Shown here: positions 52,351 to 62,910 of the stretch, one piece after another
How positions within the stretch are numbered: the first letter of the stretch is position 1
Layout of the letters: each line of letters opens with the position of its first letter
Assembly (NCBI GenBank): GCA_011634665.1
Contig: WAEK01000005.1
Coordinates: forward strand, 1,120,001 to 1,184,000
Direction of reading: 5' to 3'
DNA length: 64,000 nt
Origin: Mortierella sp. BCC40632
Lineage: Eukaryota; Mortierellomycota; Mortierellomycetes; Mortierellales; Mortierellaceae
Notes under the pieces: model-generated
The model's input: the letters and a program-made list of their open reading frames with translations, nothing else
The model's database searches: none
What the model was told of the DNA's origin: nothing
Program-made: the position numbers and the translations under genes

Positions 52351-54095
52351 TGTCGAGGGACAGGCATCGGTGGAGCTGTTGCCATTTCTAACGCCGTTGG
52401 GAACCAGACTGCTGTCGGCCAATAGGGAGTTATCAGAGTGGCTTGAATTTTCTCCATGCGGATCTTCTGAAGAATGAGGGAGATCAGATTCCATGGCGGG
52501 CAAATGTAAGCTCTGCCTAGGTCCACCCAGGAGTGTTTGAGAGCGTCGCAACCGATGGCGTCTGCTGATGGCTTCCAAGTCATGTACCGTGGCAGTTGGT
52601 GGTTGCTGGGAGAGGCGAAGAGATCGACGTGGTGAGGGCCCCAATACCGATCTAGTTTTGCGAAGAACTGAGGGTCTATGGACCATTCCAGTTGACCTAC
52701 GAGCCGTCGTGATGGTGCGTCTGCAGGATTGAAGGCTGAGGGCACATATGTCGTCCGTATCCTTGTCTCTGTCTGTAGACACCATTCCCATATCGTCGTC
52801 GCCAGTTTCCTCAATTGTGGTGACCTTGTCCCTCCGAACCTGTTGATGTAGGATATTGTCGTAATATTGTCCGATATTATGTTGACGACTTTTCCCTTTG
52901 CTTCCGGTTGTCGAAGGGCGATTTGCACTGCCAACAGTTCCTTGACATTGATGTGCTTGTGTTGATCTCGAGGAGGCCAAGTCCCTTTGACCGTCCTGTT
53001 GTTGATCACTACACCCCACCCTGGGTCGGAGGCGTCTGTGTAGATGTCTGCTTGAGGTGTTGAGGTGATCCATGAAAGCCCATTCCATTCTTTTGAGTTG
53101 TGTCGTCCACCAGTGTAGCTCCTTGCATGCTGCTGGAGATAGAGATATTAAGCTCTCCCATGAGTCCTCTGATTTCAGAGCTTGTATCTTCTCGGTCATC
53201 AGGTTTTGGACTTTGAGACGGGCCGGGAATACTGCGGCTGTCATCGCGACTGTCTTGCCGATAAAGGACGACAGTTGGCGAACTGAGCATTCCTTCTTGT
53301 TCAACATCTTGGATGCCATCCTGCGAACATCGCGGATCTTCTTGCCCGGCAGACGAAGTGTCATCGAGGCTGTGTCTAGCTCGAACCCCAGGTGCTCCAG
53401 CTTCTTGGATGGTTTGAGGCTCGACTTGGACTCCTTTGTCAAGAAACCGAGGTCCTTGAGCTTCTTTTAGGACCCTGTTGGTGGCTATCTCTGACTTCTT
53501 TTTGGATGTCGCTGCGATAATTAGATCGTCCAGATAGGCTGAGATTCGAATTCCCTTTTTCCTTGCCCAGCGGAGTAGGGGTTTCAAAATCTTGGTGAAA
53601 AAATTAACGGTGCGAGAGACAGACCGAATGGGAGGACCCTGAACTGATAGAGTTTTTCTTTCCACAGGAACTGAAGATACTTCCTGGATGAGGGGTCGAT
53701 GGGGACGTGGAGGAAAGCATCTCTTAAGTCTATTGAGGTAAGGTAATCGTTCCTTTTATTAAACTGCATACATGCTGAATCGTCTCCATTTTGAACGGTC
53801 TGGTCGGTACGAACTTGTTCAGAGGCCTCAAGTTCAATACTGGGCGCAAGTCCCCTGTCTTCTTTGGAATGGTGAAGAGTTGGCTGGTGAAACCATCTCC
53901 ATTTGTACATTCTATCGCTCCCTTTTCCAGTAAGGCTGACACCTCGGCGTCTATACTCGCTGTTTCCTCCTTTGAAAGGGGTCTTGGAGGAGGGGGTGTG
54001 TCTCCGATGTCGGAGGAGGGGGAGAGAAACGGGACCCTGTAGCCGTGCTCGATGATTCGGAGAATGGCGGGGTTGTTTCGGTAACAGTCCGCCAT
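52300..54095 (-). pseudogene. DIRS reverse transcriptase, RNase H and methyltransferase-like region
   Basis: RT starts in the frame from 54095: SALLEKGAIECTNGDGFTSQ, TGDLRPVLNLRPLNKFV. After a break near 53745 comes DYLTSIDLRDAFLHVPI, RVLPFGLSLAP and, after another near 53600, the catalytic box SAYLDDLIIAATS. The thumb part (LEHLGFELDTASMTLRLPGK, CSVRQLSSFIGK) follows. RNase H is in the 53009-52257 frame with HINVKELLAVQIAL, IISDNITTISYIN and AFNPADAPSR. After RNase H comes DRYWGPHHVDLFAS and CPPWNLISLILQK, a segment typical of DIRS/Ngaro-like Pol (some elements have a DAM-like domain here). Confidence 0.85.
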
Positions 54096-55007
54096 TCTTC
54101 TAAGAAGAATCTGAGTCGTCCTCCGACCTTCTCTTTGTTGGTTTGCGACTCTGGCTTCGTCCTCTTCGGTGGTTTGAGCCTCGGTACTTGTTGTCGTCCC
54201 TCCCGTCTGGAGTTGTTGTCCTTGTGAAAATGGGAACGGTCATTATCGCCGTTGTTGTTTCGACGATTGTTGTATGCATTGTTCTGCTTGTACCCCTGGT
54301 TGTTGTCCCTGTTGTTGTTCTTGGGATTAGAGTAATTGTTATTCTTGAATTTACTCTTGGGTCGGAAGGTGTTCTCCAACGAACGTTGGGTCTTGAGCTC
54401 TTCCTCCAGCTTCTTAGGGTCAATGATGTCTGAGGTGTCCGACTTAAAGGTGATGCCTTGAGCGTTGCGGATGTTGTCAAGGCGCATCCTGTTGACCTTC
54501 CCGGTTGTTCCTGCGATGTGGTCTCGCATAAGTGTCGCGAACGAGGTGCAGATCTCCACCATGTCCTTTGCGTCAATGGAAACACTGTCTTCCATTGCCC
54601 AAACTTGATGATGTAAGAAAAGGTCGATTGGTCTGGTGAGATTGGCGAGTCTCTTTTGAATCGAGCGTAATTGAAGATCGTGGCCTTTCTGGGAAGTTGA
54701 GAACTTGACTGAAGAAGGGGTCTTCGGTGGATCGTACTGCATAAAGGCGTTCTTGGGGTACTGTCTGAACGACTCCCCAGAAGTCTTCATCGCTGATGTC
54801 CTGCTCGAAAAAGGAGTTTGGGTCTGAGGGGCGTAGGGGAGGGTAGCGCTCACCCTCAGTTTCGGAGGGGTGGAAAGTGCGGATCTGAACTGGATCCTCC
54901 AACTGGGGATCGTTGTCGTGGGCATTGTTTCTTTTAAGAGCGGCAAGCTCTTTGGCCATAGTAGCCATTTGCTGTTGGAGAGAGGAGACAATATCATCTT
55001 GAGACAT
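53951..55007 (-). pseudogene. DIRS Gag-like ORF1
   Basis: Starts MSQDDIVSSLQQQMATMAKE at 55007 with a coiled coil, then PSDPNSFFEQDISDEDFWG. A shift near 54685 moves to the frame with LRSIQKRLANLTRPIDLFLH, MEDSVSIDAKDMVEICTSFA and a basic, Asn/Arg-rich tail (SNPKNNNRDNNQGYKQNNAY). The tail suggests nucleic-acid binding without a zinc knuckle, which fits DIRS ORF1 proteins. Its end overlaps the start of RT in another frame. Confidence 0.75.
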
Positions 55008-55062
55008 GAGGGAAATTTGTGATCAAAAATTGCGTGCGGATAGTGTTCCTGGCGAAACAAAA

Positions 55063-55163
55063 GAAGATGTAGTACTCTGTAGTGTGGAGAGCTGAATTTA
55101 TTTAGCGGGTATTTTTTCTGGATTTTCGAGTAAAGAAGGTTACACATATATGGTCCTGGCCCC
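55063..55163 (-). repeat. DIRS inverted terminal repeat (right)
   Basis: Reverse complement of 51013-51114; ends at CCTGGCCCC, followed by AAATGGATAAT, the outermost bases of the element. Confidence 0.92.
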
Positions 55164-55174
55164 AAATGGATAAT

Positions 55175-55325
55175 GTGCCCCGATGTCGTCTTGTGTGCCC
55201 CTGACTCTCTTGTGTGCCCCTGACTCTCTTGTGTGCCCCTGACTCTCTTGTGTGCCCCTGACTCTCTTTTGTGCCCCTGACATCCTCTTGTGTGCCCCCG
55301 ACCCCCGACATTTTCTTGTGTCATT
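55175..55325 (-). repeat. Tandem 20-bp repeat CTCTTGTGTGCCCCTGA
   Basis: About seven units of TGTGCCCCTGACTCTCTTG, the last ones varied (CCCCGACATTTTCTTG). The DIRS element sits in this array, with further units on its other side at 50919-50966. Confidence 0.9.
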
Positions 55326-55795
55326 CTCTTGTGAGAGGGCACAGAGGAGAGGGCGTAAAGCGACAACATGAAAAGTACAAACAGAGGGCGCAAGGCAGCA
55401 TGCATGAGATGGTGTGTGAAAAGGAAAAACACAGAGGGCGTAAGGCAGCATGCATGAGATGGTGAGTGAAAAGGGAAAAAACACAGAGGGCGTAAAAGGC
55501 AGCATGCATGAGATGGTGTGGTGAAAGGAAAAACACAGAGGGCGTAAGGCGACATGCATGAGATGGTGCGTGTGGAAAGACACAGAGGGCGTAAGGGCGA
55601 CATGCATGAGATGGTGCGTGAAAGGCCGAAACACAGAGGGCGTAAGGCGACATGCATGAGATGGTGCGTGAAAAAGGAAAGACACAGAGGGCGTAAGGCG
55701 ACATGCATGAGATGGTGCGTGAAAAGGAAAGACACAGAGGGCGTAAGGCGACATGCATGAGATGGTGCGTGAAAAGGAAAGACACAGAGGGCAAC
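55326..55795 (-). repeat. 50-bp minisatellite, array 2 (inverted)
   Basis: Eight to nine units of GACACAGAGGGCGTAAGGCG then ACATGCATGAGATGGTGCGT then GAAAAGGAAA. The last three units are identical; those toward 55330 are diverged. It ends about 65 bp before a TATA-like CATAAATAAAAAA of the CRN gene. Orientation is opposite to arrays 1 and 3. Confidence 0.92.
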
Positions 55796-55910
55796 ACGCA
55801 CCCTTCTTGGGAGGCATGGAGTAAGTGTCTGGAAATAAGGAATCAGTTGGTTCGACGTCATCATAAATAAAAAAAGAACCTTCTCTCTTCTGGTTCACTC
55901 CAACATCATC

Positions 55911-57363
55911 ATGGCAAGCAAGTGTTTTACCTTCTTCTGTCTTATGGATGGACAATCTACCTCAAACGCCTTTTCTGTTAAGATCTCCCCAACTGACAGT
56001 GTCGATGACTTAAAGGAGCTTATCAAGGCGAAGAAAACAGTTGATCTTAACGACATCTATGCAGACAAACTCTCCATTTGGCGCGTGTCCATTCCAGACG
56101 ACGACGATGAACGCTCCATCCTGGTCGACAATGTACCCGAATCCAAGAGAGAAAAACTCAAGGCCACCATGAAGCTCTCCAAAGTCTTCAACACTGAACT
56201 GCCCGAAAACACGATCCACATCCTTGTCCATCGCCCTCCATCGGCCCAACAATCAAACCCAGGTACCGTGCAGTCCTAATTTTTTCCCAGCATTTGCTAT
56301 TAGTCACCTGAACCAAGTCTAACGAACATCATCAATACCTGCACAAGCAGAGGAGCAGAACCCCAGTGTGAAATTTGCCATCACTATCAATGGCAGCACA
56401 CCAAAGACCGTTGAATGGACCACTACACCAAAAACCGCTTCCCTGGACCATCTTCGTAAAGTCATCTATGATAAACATCCAGGACTGCGCGACCGATCAC
56501 ACAATCTTGTCTATGAAGATCCAGGATCCCTCCTTGGCTACCTCTTGTCTGACAGTGCACTTCAAGCTTATGTCAATGTTAGTGCTCGGGACGGTGTCAA
56601 ACACCTTACTATGCGATTTGAGGACCCTCCCAAACCATTTTCAGACATCACCTTCCAAGACCCGTTCAGATTGTATGGCACCTATGTTCCCACTTTCTCA
56701 CAACCTTTCGATGAGTCGGGATCCATGCCTATTACATCGGAGAAGCATATGCAGGCACTGAACAATTTGTATGTTACATTGGAGGTCGCTATTGCAGCAA
56801 TGCCTCCTGGAGACAGGGATATCTCTGCATCACATTATTACATTAATGCGTTCCTCATGCATGCTGTAGCTCTTATCCCAGATCTCAAGATGAAGCCAAG
56901 AATGAAGTTGGCAGGACGGCGAGCGTGGGGGGAAGTTGACTATGGTGTGCAGTCAAAAGTGGATCCATCGCGCATACTTGCTGTAACAACATTTACTGGA
57001 CCGGACGATGATACAGGGGTTGCTCGGAACGTTGTACAATTGGACACCATCTTGTCAAACCGGAAGCGAAAGCGGGACGAAGACGACGATAACGAAGCCA
57101 TTGAAGACACTGCACCAATCGTCTCATTTGGAATTGCTACCAACTCAAGGGACTGGTTCTTACAACAATGTAGCATCGACAAACTACAAGAGATCGGCTA
57201 CAACTATCCAACTTTCAGGTCCTCCAAGATTCCGACAAGTCTCAATCTTGCGTCAGAGGAGAAGAAATGGAAAGCAGATGCAAAAGAGATATTTAGACAC
57301 GTCGTTTCACATTTGCAAAAAATGGTCAACGATACCCCAGACCGACGCAAACGGTTCAAATAA
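55911..57363 (+). CDS. Crinkler (CRN)-family effector-like protein
   Basis: Model: 55911-56262 and 56351-57363 (GT-AG, phase 1), 454 residues. Residues 1-115 match the Crinkler N-terminal ubiquitin-like domain: FCLMDGQSTSNAFSVKI, DDLKELIKAKKTVDLNDI, DKLSIWRVSIPDDD and ENTIHILVHRPP, followed directly by the intron. The C-terminal part has RRAWGEVDYGVQSKVDPSRI and ILAVTTFTGPDDDTGVARNV, compatible with a nuclease-like fold of the PD-(D/E)xK type seen in CRN proteins, and a basic NRKRKRDEDDDNE nuclear-localisation-like motif. No signal peptide is visible. A TATA-like element lies about 50 bp upstream. CRN proteins enter nuclei of host or rival cells in oomycetes and some fungi; the role here is unknown. 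Confidence 0.82.
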
Positions 57364-57425
57364 ATGTTGGTGGCAATTATTATCATCGTGTGACGTCATT
57401 TTTCAGCTTTATTGGATGACAAGCA

Positions 57426-58088
57426 TCAAGGCATATCCGGGCGGCCAAGTGCTCGTTTAATGTCTGATTGTGCCTTGTGAAGTACGTTTATGGCTTCAGT
57501 TAAAGCTCGATAGTTTTCCTCAAGAAGGTCGCGGAAGTTGACGTCGGCACTCTCATGATCAGAGATGGACTCAACATAAACAATCTCGACTGGATCAATG
57601 GACTCAGCATGAACAATCTCGACTGGATCAATGGACTCCGCATGAACAATCTCGACTGAATCAATGCACTCGGTTTGAACATCCTCGACACCGTCGACAT
57701 CGGACTCAACTTGCATAGGTGAGTTAGGGTTTCCCCTCCCTGGCCAGTAGTTGATGGCCATCGTCTCATCATCGCAAATAGCACCTGTGGCGACAACCTC
57801 TAGGGCCTTATTGCTCATGACTGGACAAGGACCATGTGATGTTGCCAGCCTTCCAGTAACGTGGTGGTCGAGACTGTACCGGTTTGAGAAAGTAACGCCA
57901 CAATAGCAGATATATTTGTTCTCTGAAGATGGATGCCGGCGGAAACAAAAGACTGCCCCCAAAAGACCGAGCCTGTGCGTTACATGTTGATGGTATCGTT
58001 GAATATGGTCTCTCTGAGACTTTGTTGGCTTGTTGACGCTCAAATAACCGTGGTGGCAGCGGTCGAAAGGGCACTTGAGTTTTCGCAT
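57426..58088 (-). CDS. Putative C2H2-like zinc-finger protein
   Basis: A 220-residue minus-strand frame convergent with the CRN gene (stops 62 bp apart). Two finger-like units: CPFDRCHHGYLSVNKP then SQRDHIQRYH, and CYCGVTFSNRYSLDHHVTGR then LATSH. An acidic middle carries three near-repeats of ESIDPVEIVHA. The C-terminus (LLEENYRALTEAINVLHKAQ) should form a coiled coil. No known family was recognised; a DNA- or RNA-binding regulator is possible. The start is the first ATG, but an upstream exon is possible because the minus strand above it (58397-58128) is also open with several Cys/His. Confidence 0.55.
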   Translation of the reverse strand: MRKLKCPFDRCHHGYLSVNKPTKSQRDHIQRYHQHVTHRLGLLGAVFCFRRHPSSENKYICYCGVTFSNRYSLDHHVTGRLATSHGPCPVMSNKALEVVATGAICDDETMAINYWPGRGNPNSPMQVESDVDGVEDVQTECIDSVEIVHAESIDPVEIVHAESIDPVEIVYVESISDHESADVNFRDLLEENYRALTEAINVLHKAQSDIKRALGRPDMP

Positions 58089-58319
58089 TGTGTGAAAAGT
58101 GTTGAGGAAATACTGGTACCCGAGATTTCATGGGTAACTTTCACACCAATGCATACTAAGCCTCCTGTATCTGTGGATGCTCGTGCTGGAACAGAAAGAG
58201 ACTCTCGCAGCGTGTACTGCTTCTCTTGTTTCCTTCCAGCACTCGCTGTGGAAGCACTTTTTTGTTCCAGGGCGGTTGAAGTTTTCACCACCCCACCCCC
58301 AGCATGCAGGACACTCATT

Positions 58320-58705
58320 ACACTCTGGGCTCTCTCTGTTTATACTTTTCACACTCCCATCAGATGCATTTTCCTTTTCACTCCTCTTTTCATGCATGTT
58401 GCTTTACGCCCTCTGTGTTTTTCCTTTTCACTCCTCTTTTCATGCATGTTGCTTTACGCCCTCTGAAAATTAATCTTTTCACTCCTCTTTTCATGCATGC
58501 TGCTTTACGCCCTCTGAAATCTTTTGTTCATCCTTTTTTTTTTTCATCTTTTCATGCGTTTTGCCCTCTGTGTTCAAATCTTTTCACCCCCCTTTTTTTC
58601 TTTTGCATGCCGCTTTGCGCCCTCTCTGTTGAAATCCATTTTTTTGATGTTTCTCATGCGCAATCCTCTGTACTCTGCGAAACTCTTTTCACCTCCCATC
58701 TTTGC
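58320..58705 (+). repeat. 50-bp minisatellite, array 3
   Basis: Six to seven units such as CCTTTTCACTCCTCTTTTCA then TGCATGTTGCTTTACGCCCT then CTGTGTTTTT. It begins CTCTGTTTATACTTTTCACA, a module shared with array 1 and, inverted, array 2. Units degrade toward 58700. Confidence 0.9.
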
Positions 58706-58938
58706 CCATCTATGCTCTCAGCTTTCCCGAGTTTTGACTTGCCGTAGGTAAATTTACTGTCATCCCCGTCACTTGCCTTTCAACCTAAATAACTACCACA
58801 TTCCCACTCACCTCTCATCCATACCCAAACTCCTTCTCCATAACTACCTCTCCTTTTCTCAACATCGTTTTTGTTCATCCTAATCCAATCTCACCTCTTC
58901 ATCCATCAGCACTTTTACCCCACTGCTACTTGAACACC

Positions 58939-59449
58939 ATGAGCAGTAACATTCTCACCTTATTTTGTGTTGTAAATGGCACATCCAGCGCCTTTTCTGT
59001 CAGGATTTCCTCGATTGATAATGTCGATGACCTAAAGGACCTCATCAAGGCCAAGAAGATGGTCGATTTCAGCGATATCGATGCTGACAAGCTCACTATT
59101 TGGCGCGTCTCCATTCCTTACGAAGATGATGAAAATCCAATCCTGATCGACAACGTATCCGAATCCGAGAGAGAGAAATTGAAGGCCACTATGAAACTCT
59201 CGAAAGTCTTTGACACTGAACTGCCAGAGGACACGATTCACATCCTTGTTCACCGCCCTCCCCCAGGTATAGCAGTCTCTTATCCCATCCCAGTATCTGC
59301 CAGTACCAATCGAGAGAAAGTCTGAATACTAATACCAATTGACATCGTACTTCAGTGATCAAGTTGGATGCAGATAGGGATTTCAAGATCGTTGTAAAAG
59401 ACGAGTCCCCAACATTTATTCCATGGAAGACCAATCCGACAACTGTCAC
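58939..59449 (+). pseudogene. Second Crinkler-family gene, cut by element G
   Basis: Exon 1 (58939-59266) gives a CRN N-terminal domain very close to the first gene: FCVVNGTSSAFSVRI, DDLKDLIKAKKMVDFSDI, DKLTIWRVSIPYED and DTIHILVHRPP. The intron (59267-59355) sits at the same codon and phase as in the first gene. Exon 2 starts at 59356 (VIKLDADRDFKIVV, FIPWKTNPTTVT) and corresponds to the start of the first gene's exon 2, but sequence identity to the 74-bp LTR of element G begins at 59450, so the gene loses nearly all of its C-terminal region. The TATA-like and CT-rich upstream region looks intact, so it may still be transcribed. Confidence 0.8.
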
Positions 59450-59523
59450 TGCAGCAGTATATAAATACCTCTCACCACCCTCTAATAAACGGCAGTTCAT
59501 TCTCAACCATCGTTCCTGTTATA
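59450..59523 (+). repeat. 5' LTR of element G (74 bp)
   Basis: TGCAGCAGTATATAAATACC at the start, AATAAA in the middle, GTTCCTGTTATA at the end; identical to element C's LTR. Confidence 0.85.
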
Positions 59524-59535
59524 TGATAGCAAAGG
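59524..59535 (+). promoter_or_regulatory. Primer-binding site of element G
   Basis: TGATAGCAAAGG directly follows the LTR; one base different from the H site TGGTAGCAAAGG. Confidence 0.5.
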
Positions 59536-59721
59536 AATTTTTTTCCACCCCTGACACCCTGAACATTACTTTTCAAGTTGACCTCCCCGTCGCCCCCGTC
59601 TTCCCCGTCCACCGCCCTAACCCTGTCCCCTGCTCTCTCCCACACCCCCACACCCCTACCAAACGACCCCCTGTCCCTACTCGACCCCCTGTCCGCCGCA
59701 TTCGACCGTTTGTCTATCACC

Positions 59722-60664
59722 ATGTCTACCGTTGCTCCCACCACACCTTCACATAAGTACCCCCTTCCAGACAAATTCAAAGGAGGTCGCGATGGATTTT
59801 CTGCACAAGCATGGTTAAAAAGCGTTAGACGCTACCTCCTCGCCACCTCCGTCCCCGAGAACATCCAAACAATTGTCGCAGTTTCACTTTTTGGATGTGG
59901 ACGCGGCATGTTGGTTCGATGGATCAGGATTGAGCGACACTGCCTCCTTCATAGACTTTGAGAAAGACTTCTCCGAGATGTACATCCCTGCCGACTTCAC
60001 ACGCACCATCCGCTCCAAGTTGTTCAACCTACGAATGACTTCTACTGTCGAGACCTATGTTACCGAGTCAAAAAGACTTCTTACTGCCTTACTGACCGAA
60101 GCTAAAACCGCCGAAGTCAGAGCTGATATCGAGAATACGGCCCACATCAGATTTGTCGATGGCTGCCCTAAAGCTCTCCAACAACTCCTGGAGGCCTTGT
60201 TCATCTCCAAGGATCTCTCTGTCTACGAGCTCTTCGCTGCAGCTGAGAAGTTCGACCGAATCTACAACTTCCAACCAGACCACGCTGGTACCAAAAGTAA
60301 GAATACAACGAACACCCAACCTTCTGTGACGTTGCTTCCAACTTCCAGCCCCAGCACCAATCGCCCATGGCCATGGAAGTGGACAATCTTCGGTTCGAGA
60401 TTAATGCCCTCAGGAAGGAAAATAATAGGCTCAAGCAAAACGGCAATAATCGTCAGAATAAAACAGGCCTCAAACCCCTCTCCCCTTCTGAGCGCCAATG
60501 GTTTGCGAGACAATAACGGCTGCTTCAAATGCCGTGAGTTGGGTCACCATCAACGAGATTGCCACGTCAACAAAACCCCATCCCGGCCCGCAAGACTAAA
60601 CAACATATCGGTTAATGAGGACTCCTCCCCAGAGTCGGGAAAAGTCTCCGGCAATCAGGATTAG
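59722..60664 (+). pseudogene. Element G Gag
   Basis: ATG at 59722 (MSTVAPTTPSHKYPLPDKFK). The frame continues to about 59890 (AQAWLKSVRRYLLATSVPEN), then shifts to ACWFDGSGLSDTASFIDFEK, VDGCPKALQQLLEALF and FDRIYNFQPDH. A second shift falls near 60330-60360, where the Met-rich linker before the knuckle should be. The CCHC knuckle CFKCRELGHHQRDC is at about 60520-60560 and the frame ends at 60664. The capsid closely follows element E's. Confidence 0.82.
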
Positions 60665-60906
60665 TCCAGGACCTGATTGCCGATGCCCCCTCCTCTTGTT
60701 CTCTGGACAAGGGGAGTGTACTAGTTCCAGAGTTAAGTTGTAGTTCTTCTGAATTAAAAAATTAAGCTCCAAAACCAAAACACTTCCCCTTCGAACATTC
60801 CTCATGCATGTAAACTTTTCAAAGAATCTGGACGACAGCTACTCCGACCCTGTCACACCTACCCGTACCACGCCAACCACCCCTTCTACCTAGGTCGATT
60901 GAGGCA

Positions 60907-61400
60907 GTGGACCTGGACCCATCTGACCCTCTCTCATCTCTAGAACCCGCCGTGGCCGCGCGCGCCATTCGCTTACAATCGGCTACATCGAACAGCACGA
61001 CAAATACACTCCTCACCTTTCTTGGCAAGATCGATGGCTACTCTGCTCGCATCCTCATCGATGGAGGAGCAGAAGGAAATGTACTCAGCAATACCTTTCA
61101 GGAACGCCATTCTCTTCCCCTCCACCCTTGCGCTGCCATTCCAGTTATTCTGCCGGATGGCTCTGTCTCAGTCATAAACCATGTTTCCAACATAGTTTAT
61201 CACACAAAACTTATTCGGCCAACCTGGAACCGATCCTTTATCCACTACAAAACTATGACCTTATTCTCGGCAAACCTTGGCTAGCCCTCGTGAACCCCAT
61301 GATCAATTGGCGCACAAACGAGGTGAAGTTTAAATCCAACGGTCGCGATATTCATTGGATATGCAACGACAGACTAGACGGCCTCAAAGACAAGAGCCCC
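60907..61400 (+). pseudogene. Element G protease region with DGG active site
   Basis: Frame 60907-61284 has TFLGKIDGYSARILIDGG then AEGNVLSNTFQERHSLPLHP. The catalytic motif is D-G-G, as in element E. The conserved end YDLILGKPWLALVNPMINW lies in the overlapping frame from 61128, so one shift is needed near 61200. The frame then continues as a linker to about 61560. Confidence 0.75.
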
Positions 61401-61559
61401 AATCATGGTAACAATCATTGCAAACGAGTCAACGCCATCAAGTTCTGCAATATCGTCGCTCTTCCGGGTAGTGAATTATTTATTGCAAACCTACAACCGA
61501 TCCATGGGTCAAACAACCCCTCCGATCTCTCCCCTGAGGTTGCAGCAATCATCCAAAAC

Positions 61560-62910
61560 GAGTTTGCCGATGTCTTTCCAACATCCCTTCCCTCGGGACT
61601 CCCACCTGACCGAGGGGACGCCATGAAGATAGAGACTGATCCAATGGCTGACCCTCCCGTTCGACCAGTCATCCGATTGTCCATTGCCGAACTAGATGAG
61701 CTCAGGAAGCAACTGGACGATCTTCTAGAAAAAAGGGTTTCATCAAACCTAGCACCTCACCATTCGGCTCACCTGTACTTTTTGTTCGGAAAAAAAAGAG
61801 GGCACACTACGTATGTGTGTCGACTATCGAGGACTGAATCAGATCACCAAGAAGAACAGACACCCTCTACCAAGGATCGATGAGCTTATCGACCGCCTTC
61901 AAGGAGCACGATATTTCTCGAAACTGGATCTCCTCTCAGGTTATCACCAACAAAGGATATTCGAACCACACACTCACAAAACTGCCTTCCGTTGTCGATA
62001 TGGTCATTTTGAATGGAACGTGATCCCCTTCGGTCTGACTAATGCTCCTGCCTCGTTCTCTGCCATGATGAGAAATGTTCTTCACCCTGTTCTCGACAAA
62101 AGTGTCATTTCATATCTTGACGACTTACTCATCTACTCCAGGACAAAAGAGGAGCATCTTCAACACATTCGAGAGGTGCTGGCGTTATTAAGAAAAAATC
62201 AACTCTATGCAAAACTGAGCAAATGCTCATTCATGCAGAAACAAACAGAGTTCCTTGGCCACACGATCACGGAAGAAGGAATACAAATCAGTGCTGTTCA
62301 CATCAAAGCCATCCAGGAGTGGCCCCGCCCTTCCAAAAAAAAAAGACGTCCAACAGTTTGTAGGACTCGCACAATATTGTCATCAAGGTGTCAAGGACTT
62401 TGCCGAGATCGCCCTTCCATTGACCAACCTCCTAGGAAACAAGACATCCTTCTGCTGGGAGGATGAACATGAAAAGGCTTTTTTTATGAGACTCAAGAAG
62501 GCCATCACATCTGCCCCCATACGACGAATATTCGACCCTACACTGACGACTATTGTGGGAGCGGATGCCTCTGGATTTGCACTAGGTGGATATCTCGCCC
62601 AAACGGATAGACAAGGTGTGACCCGACCTGTCGCATTCACCTCACGGAAATTGAACAGTGCCGAACGCAATTACAGAACTCATGAGCAGGAGCTGCTTGC
62701 GATCGTGCACGCCCCTCAGGACTTGGAGGTACTACCTAGATGGCACCAAGTTCACAGTCTACACCGACCACGATACCTTGAAACACTTCTTGACACAACC
62801 CAAACTCACTGGACGCCAGGCGCGGTGGATGGAACTACTACAGGAATATGATTTCGAAGTAAAACACAAACCTGAAAAGAAAACATCATCGCAGACGCCC
62901 TCTCACGCCG
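61560..62910 (+). pseudogene. Element G reverse transcriptase and RNase H
   Basis: Lead-in SGLPPDRGDAMKIETDPMAD, thumb [17 protein letters not shown], then a break in an A-run near 61730. The frame from 61813 shows [44 protein letters not shown] and the catalytic box SYLDDLLIYS. A run of ten A at 62335-62345 breaks the frame again. RNase H continues with TIVGADASGFALGGYLAQTD, HEQELLAIVHA, then shifts near 62715 to TWRYYLDGTKFTVYTDHDTL. The first RNase H Asp region reads GADASG. Confidence 0.86.

Larger units (their letters stand above)
50967..55174 (-). mobile_element. DIRS-type tyrosine-recombinase retrotransposon
   Basis: 4.2 kb. Inverted terminal repeats of about 101 bp (51013-51114 and 55063-55163) carry GGGCCAGGACCATATATGTG. 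An internal complementary region at 51177-51270 matches both outer ends joined: its first part is the reverse complement of 50967-51030, its second part of 55145-55174. This is the hallmark of DIRS1-like replication through a circle. Coding order on the minus strand is Gag-like, RT/RNase H, tyrosine recombinase. There is no target duplication; the flanks join as TTCTTG|TGTGCCCC, restoring the surrounding repeat motif. Confidence 0.93.

Noticed and set aside
55326..55795. Open frames through the 50-bp array on both strands (for example 55554-55760 and 55140-55864)
   Set aside because: They are translations of the minisatellite and shift between frames from unit to unit. No gene is supported.
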